Shown one piece after another: positions 7,980-14,796 of a stretch of 33,368 bases of DNA (within the stretch, counting starts at the first letter, position 1; every line of letters starts with the position of its first letter). The stretch spans positions 1 through 33,368 of the forward strand of contig CAQBGY010000008.1 of the NCBI GenBank assembly GCA_948759685.1, written 5' to 3'. Below the pieces are notes generated by a model. It was not told where the DNA came from and did no database searches. It saw only the letters and a program-made list of their open reading frames with translations. This DNA comes from an uncultured Eubacterium sp. (GTDB taxonomy: Bacteria > Bacillota_A > Clostridia > Lachnospirales > Lachnospiraceae). The position numbers and the translations under genes are program-made.

Positions 7980-10202
7980 ATGGTACAGAACAAGAAAAAA
8001 GTGTCTTTGTGGTTCATCGTGGCGGGGGCGCTGCTCAGTGCCTATGCGGGGTATCTCTTAAACGGCGCATGGGAGCCGGGAATGGAAATGAACGCTTTTC
8101 TGGAGTCGTTTAACCGTGTGTGCGCCGAACCATTTGCAAATTATTATAACGGAACAACCTTAAAAGCGGTAGTGATAGCCTTAATCGTCTATGCTACCGC
8201 CCTTTTAATGTATATCACAAGCCAGCGGAACTTCATGCCGGGAAAGGAATTTGGAACGGCAAGGTTTGAGTCACCGAAAATGGCAAACAAGATACTTGCG
8301 GATAAAGACGAGAATTTCAACCGCATTCTGAGCCAGAACGTGAAAATGTCGCTGAATTTCAGGCGGCTGAAACTCAACGGGAACATTCTGATCTGCGGCG
8401 GTTCCGGTGCAGGAAAGACCTTTTATGAGGTAAAGCCGAACCTGATGCAGATGCCGCATAACTGTTCCTTTATCTGTACCGATCCCAAAGGGGAAATCTT
8501 ACGAAGCTGCGGGGAGATGTTAAAAAACAACGGTTACAGCGTAAAGGTCATAAACCTTCTGGAAATGGAAAAGTCGGACTGTTACAATCCCTTTTCCTAT
8601 ATCCGTGAGGAAACGGACGTTGTAAAGCTGATCACGAACCTTATCAGCAATACCACGCCAAAGGGCGCAACTCCTTCTGATCCCTTTTGGGAGAAGGCGG
8701 AGGGGCTGTTTTTACAGGCAATCTTCTATTATGTGTGGCTGGAAGAGCCGCCTGCAAGGAGGAACTTTGAGACAGTCCTGCAGCTTCTGGGGGAGGCGGA
8801 AGTGACGGAACAGAATAAACCGTCAAGACTGGACGTGCGCATGAAATTTCTTGAGGAAACATCAAAGCTCGGATCGGCGCATCCTGCGGTAAAACAGTAC
8901 AACAAGTGTATGCGTGGTGCGGGCGATACCGTCCGTTCCATTATCATCAGCGCCAATTCCCGGCTTGCGTTTCTGGAAAACAAGCAGGTACTAAGGCTTT
9001 TGTCGAGGGATGACCTTGACCTTGCGGAACTTGGTATCGGTGTAAATGGGGATGGGGAGACGAAAACGGCGCTGTTCTGTGTCATACCGGATTCCGACAA
9101 GTCCTACAACTTCATTATCGGTATGCTTTACACACAGATATTTCAGGAACTTTACTATCAGGCGGACTTCAATTGCGGCGGGCGGCTCCCGATCCATGTC
9201 ACCTTCATGCTTGACGAATTTGCAAACGTCGCACTGCCGGATGATTACTGTTCCCTCTTATCAACCATGAGGTCCAGGGAGATTTCCAGTATCATTATTA
9301 TCCAGAATTTCGCCCAGTTAAAGGCGCTTTTCAAAGATACATGGGAAACCATACCCGGCAACTGCGACACGTTCATCTACCTCGGCGGCAATGAGCAGAG
9401 TACGCACAAATATGTCTCGGAACTGCTCGGAAAAGGCACGATTGACAAAAAATCAAGTGGCGAGACAAAGGGCAGGCAGGGAAGCTCGAGCCGTAATTAC
9501 GATGTGCTTGGCAGGGAGCTTTTCACACCGGACGAAGTGAGGAAGCTGGACAATAAAAAGTGCATTATCTTTATCCGTGGCTTTGATCCGATCATGGACA
9601 GCAAGTTCATACCGTTCGGGCATCCGGCATTTGACCAGACCGCCGATGGGAAGGGAAAACCGTATGTCCATGTTCCGGGAAGCGGCGGGGGCGGGCAGGC
9701 GCAGTCTTTTAGGCTGCTGACGCCAAAGGCACTCTCTTACTATGAGGGGCTGAAAAAGAAAGGCGAAAATGTCTACATTGACAAAATCGACTATAAGGAC
9801 TTTGAATTTCTCACGGATGCGGGCATGAAGAAACGCTTCATCAGCATGGAGGAACAGGAACAGAAGGAACAGCTTTACAGGGAACAGGACAATGAACTCA
9901 TGTATGCACAGGAGGAAGAACCTGAAAGTGAACCGGCGCAGGAGGAGGCGGAACCGGAACGGGCAGCGGGTAAAGAGGATAAACCGGAAGCCGGAGGGCG
10001 CAGTCCTGAAGGCGAAGACACCATTATGAACCGCATGGCGCAGTGGAAGTATTCCAAAGAGCAGAAAGATGAGCTGCACAGGATGATTGCGCTCGGTATG
10101 CCCACAAAGACCATACTGGCGGTATTCTACCCGGAAACGGATGTCATAAAGATGCGTGAGATCAGAAAGACATTCCAGACTGTGCGGCATTCAGAAAATT
10201 AG
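7980..10202 (+). CDS. virD4: VirD4/TraG-like type IV coupling protein (ATPase)
   Basis: 740 residues. Two N-terminal membrane segments (around residues 9-27 and 60-78) precede a cytosolic ATPase domain with Walker A GGSGAGKT (140-147) and Walker B FMLDEF (D412, E413). Conserved blocks such as CTDPKGEILRSCG and NPFSYI identify the TraG/VirD4 family. It would receive the relaxase-DNA complex and feed it to the channel. After about residue 620 there is an acidic Glu/Pro-rich tail and a final small helical module. The ATG follows the pcfB stop by six bases, with only a weak ribosome site (GAGGTAG), so coupled translation is likely. Confidence 0.95.
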   Translation: MVQNKKKVSLWFIVAGALLSAYAGYLLNGAWEPGMEMNAFLESFNRVCAEPFANYYNGTTLKAVVIALIVYATALLMYITSQRNFMPGKEFGTARFESPKMANKILADKDENFNRILSQNVKMSLNFRRLKLNGNILICGGSGAGKTFYEVKPNLMQMPHNCSFICTDPKGEILRSCGEMLKNNGYSVKVINLLEMEKSDCYNPFSYIREETDVVKLITNLISNTTPKGATPSDPFWEKAEGLFLQAIFYYVWLEEPPARRNFETVLQLLGEAEVTEQNKPSRLDVRMKFLEETSKLGSAHPAVKQYNKCMRGAGDTVRSIIISANSRLAFLENKQVLRLLSRDDLDLAELGIGVNGDGETKTALFCVIPDSDKSYNFIIGMLYTQIFQELYYQADFNCGGRLPIHVTFMLDEFANVALPDDYCSLLSTMRSREISSIIIIQNFAQLKALFKDTWETIPGNCDTFIYLGGNEQSTHKYVSELLGKGTIDKKSSGETKGRQGSSSRNYDVLGRELFTPDEVRKLDNKKCIIFIRGFDPIMDSKFIPFGHPAFDQTADGKGKPYVHVPGSGGGGQAQSFRLLTPKALSYYEGLKKKGENVYIDKIDYKDFEFLTDAGMKKRFISMEEQEQKEQLYREQDNELMYAQEEEPESEPAQEEAEPERAAGKEDKPEAGGRSPEGEDTIMNRMAQWKYSKEQKDELHRMIALGMPTKTILAVFYPETDVIKMREIRKTFQTVRHSEN

Positions 10203-10228
10203 GGGCAGTTCCCAATGGAAAGGCGGTG

Positions 10229-10287
10229 GTTAAGGCAGGAACGCATCGGGGAAAGCCCGACTTAACAGTATTCCGGGGGAAACCCCG
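10229..10287 (+). promoter_or_regulatory. structured leader upstream of pilin gene
   Basis: Two hairpins lie between the coupling-protein and pilin genes. The first has outer arms GTTAAG/CTTAAC (10229-10234, 10261-10266) and inner TCGGG/CCCGA with loop GAAAG. The second is CGGGG-GAAA-CCCCG (10274-10287) with a GNRA tetraloop. No T-run follows, so they do not look like terminators. They may protect or process the mRNA 5' end of the pilin message, which is normally needed at a higher level than the ATPases; that is inference. Confidence 0.5.
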
Positions 10288-10353
10288 TTCAGATAGAGCA
10301 GCAGACAACAAATAAAACAATCAAAAATCAAAATGAAAAAGGAGATCATTATT

Positions 10354-10731
10354 ATGCGTAGAACAGAGAATGTTACAGGAACAAAGGCAGCAACAGGGGT
10401 AAAGGCAGGACAGGGCAGGTTATCAAGGGCGAAAAAGGCGTTGACAGTATTCTGCGGTGCGGCATATTTTGCGGTGGGTGGTGTGCCTATGACAGTGCTT
10501 GCGTCAGGCGGCGGAACGGGTGCAATCACACAGCCCCTCGATAACTTAAAGACGCTTGTGATTGCGGTTATCGGTGCAGTAGGCGTGATTATCCTTGCAA
10601 AGAATGTCATGGAGTTTGCACAGGCATACCAGCAGCAGGATTCCTCAACCATGAACTCGGCATTAAAGGGTATTGTAGCCGGGGTTATGATGGCGGGCAT
10701 TTCCACTGTCCTTTCTTTTCTCGGTTTCTAA
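10354..10731 (+). CDS. Maff2 family/VirB2-like pilin-type membrane protein
   Basis: About 125 residues. ATG 10354 has AAAAAGGAG (10336-10343) ten bases upstream; the in-frame ATG at 10333 overlaps that site. A long basic leader is followed by a hydrophobic stretch (ALTVFCGAAYFAVGGVPMTVLASGG) resembling a signal/cleavage region. Then come two hydrophobic helices, VIAVIGAVGVIILAKNVMEFA and IVAGVMMAGISTVLSFLGF, separated by a polar turn QAYQQQDSS. This is the Maff2/TrbC-VirB2-like topology, present at this place in Tn1549-like elements. It probably forms a surface or channel subunit. The short size and leader support a processed pilin-like product. Confidence 0.85.
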   Translation: MRRTENVTGTKAATGVKAGQGRLSRAKKALTVFCGAAYFAVGGVPMTVLASGGGTGAITQPLDNLKTLVIAVIGAVGVIILAKNVMEFAQAYQQQDSSTMNSALKGIVAGVMMAGISTVLSFLGF

Positions 10732-10800
10732 GAAAAAGCAGCAGCGGGGGAGGGTGGGAACTGCCTGCCCTTCCCTGAAAAGGAAAGAGGTGAGGATTAA

Positions 10801-11643
10801 GTGGATATTTTCAAGTTAGGGGATAAGATACTGGCTCTTCTGGAAATGGTGTTCGGGTTCTGGAACAATCAGGTCAGCCTTGTGTTTGCCCTCTTAGGGC
10901 AGTCCCCGGTAAGTTTTAAAGGCGGAGGTCCGTGGGGACTGGTGGAAAGCGTGGAACCGATATTCGTGGCAGTGGGTTCCTCCCTTGTGGTGCTGTTCTT
11001 CGTGATCGGGTTCTGCTCGGAAAGCGTGGACGTGCGTGAGGAAATGCGCTTTGAAGTAATCCTGCGTATGCTGATAAGGCTCGGACTTTCAGAATGGCTC
11101 GTGGCAAACAATGTCACTATTATGAAGGCATTTTTTAATACAGTCGGGAACCTTGTGAACGCACTGTCGGCGGGCGGCTACACCACGCTTACCATTGACA
11201 GCGCACAGGCAGACGTCATAAAGGATCTTGGTTTCGGTGAGGGGCTTATCATGCTGATACTGGCAGCGCTGCTTAGCGTCATTGTCATTATCTGTGGCTT
11301 TTTTATGATATATACGGTGTACTTCCGGTTTTTAAAGATCATGGTCATTGTGCCGATTGGCTCCATTGCCTTTTCCACGCTGGCAGGCAACCGGAACGTG
11401 GCAAACACGGCAAGCTCTTACGCCAAATATTTCCTGTCCGTGGTCTTTGAGGCAGTCACGATGGCGCTTGCGATCATGCTGTGCAATGCCTTCATCAGTG
11501 CAGGGCTTCCGTCCTTTACGGGCAGTTACGCAGACTGGGCAAAAACACTCATTTATCTGTGTGAGATGACCTTTACGATTGCCCTTACCGTAGGAAGCGT
11601 GAAAGGTGCGCAGTCGCTTACAAGCAAGGCATTAGGATTATAG
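10801..11643 (+). CDS. VirB6/TrbL-like polytopic channel protein
   Basis: 280 residues, GTG start preceded by GAGGTGAGG. At least five hydrophobic helices are visible, including VAVGSSLVVLFFVIGFC, LIMLILAALLSVIVIICGFFMIYTVYFRFL (probably two), YFLSVVFEAVTMALAIMLCNAFI and a final TFTIALTVGSVKGAQSL. Between the first ones lies a large loop. The layout fits the VirB6/TrbL-type inner-membrane channel found between the Maff2 and PrgI genes in Clostridia ICEs. It would form the translocation pore with VirB4. No signal peptide; the N-terminus starts with an amphipathic helix. Confidence 0.85.
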   Translation: MDIFKLGDKILALLEMVFGFWNNQVSLVFALLGQSPVSFKGGGPWGLVESVEPIFVAVGSSLVVLFFVIGFCSESVDVREEMRFEVILRMLIRLGLSEWLVANNVTIMKAFFNTVGNLVNALSAGGYTTLTIDSAQADVIKDLGFGEGLIMLILAALLSVIVIICGFFMIYTVYFRFLKIMVIVPIGSIAFSTLAGNRNVANTASSYAKYFLSVVFEAVTMALAIMLCNAFISAGLPSFTGSYADWAKTLIYLCEMTFTIALTVGSVKGAQSLTSKALGL

Positions 11644-11646
11644 AAA

Positions 11647-11699
11647 ATATGAAAAATCAGAGATTTTTCATATGGCAAATTTGGGCATCAGCCCAAATT
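11647..11699 (+). promoter_or_regulatory. two tandem perfect hairpins in the VirB6-DUF4313 gap
   Basis: Hairpin one has 12-bp arms ATATGAAAAATC/GATTTTTCATAT with loop AGA (11647-11673). Hairpin two has 9-bp arms AATTTGGGC/GCCCAAATT with loop ATCA (11678-11699). Neither is followed by a T-run; the AT-rich first one contains internal T5 only. They start three bases after the virB6-like stop and end before the ribosome site of the next gene. Possible roles are partial attenuation, RNA stabilisation or a dyad operator. Confidence 0.5.
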
Positions 11700-11731
11700 C
11701 GCAGGTTATTAATACAAGTAGGAGGTGTGAG

Positions 11732-12808
11732 ATGGAAATAAGACCATTGACACAGGCAGAACAGAAATATGCTTACAAGCAGAGTATGCAGATCCGGGGG
11801 CAGACAGGAAGCATTGGAATTTTGCAGGGCGGATATGGGGCAGACAATGAATTTCATTCTGGTTTCCATGAAATAAACAATCGGCTGAAAACAGAGGAAT
11901 TTGAGGCAGATTTACAGAAAGCCCTCTGTTCCGGTGAATGCAGTGTTTTGGAAAATCTGGATACCATGCGGGCATTTACGCTGCAGCATCCCCAAAAAGG
12001 TTTTCCGGGGACGGAGTACGGTTTCCGTGTGGAAACGGAAAAGTTTGCATACCTTGTACACTGCAATCCTGAAAAAGACAGCGACAATGTTGAAATCCAC
12101 TGTTATGTGAAGGAATGGCTGGATCACCATATCAGGGAGGCAGAGAAAGGCATCCGGTTCATTAACAGCAGGTATAGTGAGCTTTTCCGTATTGCAGACG
12201 GTGAAAAAATAATGGTTACGGACACAAGGGGAGAAAAATCAGAGTATGTCTGCCGCTATATTGATGAATACCATACGGAAGTCGGCAACAACCTGTACCA
12301 TATCTGCCAGTTTGCAGAAATCATGGAGCGGAACGGCTCAGAATATGCACCAGTGGAACCGGAACCAGTACAGACGGAGGAAAAGGAACAGGGGCAGGAA
12401 GAAAAAACGGAGGGGACACTGGAACTGAAAACCCAGTTTGGGACTACGGAGAATGTAACGCTGACAGTCAACACCTATGTGGACAACAACAGTCTGTATG
12501 TAGGAATGACAACAATGGAGGACGGGTTTCCGGAACCTTACGGCGATGTGACGGTCAATCTGCTTTCTGCAGTACCGCCCTACTGTGCCTTTGTGGATAC
12601 CAACAATATGCCGGAGCTTGAGGACTTCCTTGTAAAAAACGGGATTGCGGAGTTTACCGGACTGATGCAGCAGAGCGGTTATTGTAGTTATCCTCTTTAT
12701 CTGTTTGACGGGGAAAAGATGCGTGGACTCTGCCCTGACGGAATGGCGGCATATGAGCAGGCAAACGGACTGGACAAGAAACAGGAGAGGAAAGAAGTAA
12801 GCAGATAA
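11732..12808 (+). CDS. DUF4313-domain protein with LPD-like N-terminus
   Basis: 359 residues from ATG 11732, which follows TAGGAGGTG (11719-11727); the ATG at 11672 lies within the hairpins and is unlikely. The N-terminus (LTQAEQKYAYKQSMQIRGQT) is a block widely seen in large Clostridia ICE proteins. A central part has WLDHHIREAEKGIRFI and CRYIDEYHTEVGNNLYHICQF, also typical of these proteins. An acidic linker leads to a C-terminal DUF4313 domain (DGFPEPYGDVTVNL, FVDTNNMPELEDFL, GYCSYPLYLFDG). No catalytic motif is recognisable. The function is unknown; its place inside the channel operon makes an accessory role in transfer or in the recipient plausible. Confidence 0.75.
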   Translation: MEIRPLTQAEQKYAYKQSMQIRGQTGSIGILQGGYGADNEFHSGFHEINNRLKTEEFEADLQKALCSGECSVLENLDTMRAFTLQHPQKGFPGTEYGFRVETEKFAYLVHCNPEKDSDNVEIHCYVKEWLDHHIREAEKGIRFINSRYSELFRIADGEKIMVTDTRGEKSEYVCRYIDEYHTEVGNNLYHICQFAEIMERNGSEYAPVEPEPVQTEEKEQGQEEKTEGTLELKTQFGTTENVTLTVNTYVDNNSLYVGMTTMEDGFPEPYGDVTVNLLSAVPPYCAFVDTNNMPELEDFLVKNGIAEFTGLMQQSGYCSYPLYLFDGEKMRGLCPDGMAAYEQANGLDKKQERKEVSR

Positions 12809-12846
12809 GAAATGAGGAAATTGCCGCAGGCAGAAAGGAGGCAGCT

Positions 12847-13155
12847 ATGGACAGCAGCAATACACAGGATTGTGACCATGACAGACCATACCGTGAAGAG
12901 TTTAGGAAGCCGCTGGAGGAAATCAAAGAGGACATTTTCTTCAGAGAGGACAATTTTGAGGGGGAGGCATGGTATGACGATCTCATGCTGTATATGAGGA
13001 TTGGCGTATGCCAGCCGGAACCGGAACACATTCCCGAACTGCAAAAGGCGCTGAAAATCATGGGGTATCCTACCCACGTCATGGAAAACAGGGAAAAGCC
13101 ATACCTTGTGCCGGGGGATAGCTGCAAGACTCAGAAAAAGGAAAAAAGCAGATAG
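12847..13155 (+). CDS. small protein, copy 1 of a tandem duplicated pair
   Basis: 102 residues, ATG with AAAGGAGG just upstream. Acidic N-terminal half (EEIKEDIFFREDNFEG), then a segment ALKIMGYPTHVMEN and a basic tail QKKEKSR. The next gene encodes a clear relative: it shares EDxF, LKxMGY, the IEN/MEN block and an identical last seven residues. The upstream DNA is also shared. No family recognised, no membrane segment. It lies between the DUF4313 gene and prgI, in the same direction. Confidence 0.7.
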   Translation: MDSSNTQDCDHDRPYREEFRKPLEEIKEDIFFREDNFEGEAWYDDLMLYMRIGVCQPEPEHIPELQKALKIMGYPTHVMENREKPYLVPGDSCKTQKKEKSR

Positions 13156-13193
13156 GAAATAAAAGAGTTCCGCAGGCTGGGAAGGAGGCAGTT

Positions 13194-13481
13194 ATGGGCA
13201 AAAATGCTGAACCATCCAGTGTAGAGTTTGAAAAACTTATGAAGAAAATCGGAGAGGATGTTTTTTGGGGAGCAGGCGGTTTTGAAGAGGACAGACGGTG
13301 TGGGAATCCTGTGCCGGATATGGGGAATGGCGCACGCAAGCCATGCCGGGCAAATGTTTCAGCAGTGCAGAGAACATTGAAACTTATGGGGTATGATGAC
13401 CAAATGATAGAAAACATGGGAAAACTGTATCCCATGCAGGAGGAGAGCCGCAAGCCGCAGAAAAAGGAAAAAAGCAGATAG
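13194..13481 (+). CDS. small protein, copy 2 of a tandem duplicated pair
   Basis: 95 residues, ATG preceded by GGAAGGAGG. Compared with copy 1 it keeps the acidic EKLMKKIGEDVFWGAGGFE block, the TLKLMGYDDQMIEN block and the QKKEKSR tail, while the middle has diverged and contains extra Cys, Gly and Arg residues. The leader and the stop-codon context match those of copy 1, so the duplication covered the whole gene. The function is unknown. Confidence 0.7.
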   Translation: MGKNAEPSSVEFEKLMKKIGEDVFWGAGGFEEDRRCGNPVPDMGNGARKPCRANVSAVQRTLKLMGYDDQMIENMGKLYPMQEESRKPQKKEKSR

Positions 13482-13505
13482 GGAACTTATTCAGGAGGTA
13501 TAAAG

Positions 13506-13928
13506 ATGGTAATTGAAATCAACAAGGATATAGACCGTTACAAGGAATCGGTTGTCATGGGGCTGACAGCAAAACAGCTTATCTTCTCCGTGGCGTCGGT
13601 TGCGGCGGGCGGCGGGATTGTCCTGCTGTTATACCGCTATATCGGTCTTACCCCCAGTGTGTATGTGGCAATCCCGGTTGCCGCACCGATAGCGCTTGGA
13701 GGGTTCTATTCATTCAACGGGATGGGATTTTACGAGTATATGGGAAGAAAGATGCGTATGCTCTTTGCCAACCGTCCGCTTGCCTATTCGTCTACCGAAG
13801 GGGAGGAAACAATCCGTGAGATCCGCATGGAGGAGGAAGCGGGAAAAAAGACGGATAAAAAGAAAGGCGCAGATAAAGGCAGCGGGAAAAAGAAAAACAG
13901 CAAAAAGAATAAGAAAGGCAGGAAATGA
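13506..13928 (+). CDS. prgI: PrgI family membrane protein
   Basis: 140 residues, ATG after CAGGAGG. It starts with the family pattern MVIEINKDIDRYKESVVMGLTAKQL, here split as EINKDIDRYKESVV then GLTAKQLIFSV. Two hydrophobic helices follow (about 24-45 and 50-70), then FYEYMGRKMRMLF, and a strongly basic Lys-rich tail. PrgI proteins are VirB3-like partners of the VirB4 ATPase in Gram-positive channels and normally precede virB4, as here. The stop overlaps or nearly touches the start of the next microprotein (ATGA at 13925). Confidence 0.9.
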   Translation: MVIEINKDIDRYKESVVMGLTAKQLIFSVASVAAGGGIVLLLYRYIGLTPSVYVAIPVAAPIALGGFYSFNGMGFYEYMGRKMRMLFANRPLAYSSTEGEETIREIRMEEEAGKKTDKKKGADKGSGKKKNSKKNKKGRK

Positions 13929-13930
13929 GA

Positions 13931-14023
13931 ATGAAAAAGAAAACAGTAAAGGCAGTAGCAGGGATCATCGCAGTTGTAGTGACAGCCGTTATCGGCACGG
14001 TCATTTACAGGGCAAAGCATTAA
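13931..14023 (+). CDS. 30-aa single-span membrane microprotein, copy 1
   Basis: Too short for usual gene calls. Basic N-terminus MKKKTVKAVAG, one hydrophobic helix, and the end VIYRAKH. An ATG at 13925, overlapping the prgI stop as ATGA, is in the same frame and would add two residues. A second, similar gene follows, which is the best reason to believe both are real. Likely orientation is N-in by charge, but both ends are basic. A channel accessory role beside PrgI is possible; the function is unknown. Confidence 0.65.
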   Translation: MKKKTVKAVAGIIAVVVTAVIGTVIYRAKH

Positions 14024-14055
14024 GGAACGCATAAAAAAGGAAAGGAGGCAGGCAC

Positions 14056-14142
14056 ATGAAAAAGGGGACAGGAAAAATCGTGGCAGTTGTTGCAGTCATC
14101 GCAGCCGCAGTCGGTGTGATCGTCTACAGAATCAGGCATTAG
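14056..14142 (+). CDS. 28-aa single-span membrane microprotein, copy 2
   Basis: ATG 14056 has an excellent AAAGGAGG ribosome site (14041-14048) seven bases upstream. The peptide starts MKKGTGKIVAVV, is hydrophobic through the middle and ends VIVYRIRH, closely matching copy 1 (VIYRAKH). The stop codon overlaps the ribosome site of the next gene (TAGGAGG). The two microproteins are evidently a duplicated pair inside the channel operon between prgI and virB4. Confidence 0.72.
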   Translation: MKKGTGKIVAVVAVIAAAVGVIVYRIRH

Positions 14143-14153
14143 GAGGAAATCCA

Positions 14154-14669
14154 TTGATTAAGAGTATGGGGGAAATGCTGGCAGCCGGGTGGTCAGATGG
14201 AATGAACATTCTGGAAGAGGTAAGCCGGGAACTGGCGGAGAGGCTGATAGACAACAGACAGCCGTTTGTCCTGGTCCATGTGGAGGGCGGTGGGGATGTG
14301 AGTTTTGAAGGGATTGCAGAATATGACTCTTCTGAACTCATACTGAACCTGTCAGACAGGCATGGGACACTCACGGAAGAAATGAAGGATATGGGCATAG
14401 ACGATGTATTCTATCATGAGGATTTTGCGAATGACGGAGGTCTTGTTTATCTGGATGAAGGTACGGAGCTTACCCTGTATGAACAGATTGACAATGAAGT
14501 GAACTTATCCGCTTTCCATTGTTATCTGTGTTCGGGGAAGAACATGGGAGAGGTGTTAAAACTTCCCGCCGGAAGTTATCTTATGATTGACTGCAGCGAA
14601 ACCATGCGCAAGGTCAGGGAACAGCTAAAGGACGGACAGGGGAAGGAACACCGTACAGAACAGCGGTAA
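14154..14669 (+). CDS. acidic protein of unknown function
   Basis: 171 residues, TTG start at 14154 with AGGAGG (14141-14146) seven bases upstream; ATG 14166 is a weaker alternative without spacing support. The protein is acidic, with segments QPFVLVHVEGGGDVSFEGIA and NLSAFHCYLCSGKNMGEVL. It has no membrane helix and no named domain I can recognise. It ends in a basic TEQR. Transcribed with the channel genes, ahead of virB4. Confidence 0.7.
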   Translation: MIKSMGEMLAAGWSDGMNILEEVSRELAERLIDNRQPFVLVHVEGGGDVSFEGIAEYDSSELILNLSDRHGTLTEEMKDMGIDDVFYHEDFANDGGLVYLDEGTELTLYEQIDNEVNLSAFHCYLCSGKNMGEVLKLPAGSYLMIDCSETMRKVREQLKDGQGKEHRTEQR

Positions 14670-14722
14670 AAAGTAACTATAAATGGAATAACTGACCTTT
14701 ATTGGTCGGAAAGTTCCGGTAT

Positions 14723-14779
14723 CAATGCAGCCGGGACTCTCCGGCTGCATTGCCTTATGGCAATGCTGAAAAACAGCAT
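14723..14779 (+). promoter_or_regulatory. hairpin pair upstream of virB4
   Basis: A perfect 12-bp stem CAATGCAGCCGG/CCGGCTGCATTG with loop GACTCT (14723-14752), then a short ATGCTG-AAAAA-CAGCAT stem (14763-14779) just before the virB4 ribosome site. No T-run follows either stem, so a classical terminator is not supported. A stem close to the ribosome site could tune virB4 translation or stabilise the downstream message. Confidence 0.45.
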
Positions 14780-14796
14780 AGAAAGGGAGGTCAGAT

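Noticed and set aside
14723..14752. Intrinsic terminator before virB4
   Set aside because: The stem is strong, but no T-run follows; kept only as a hairpin.
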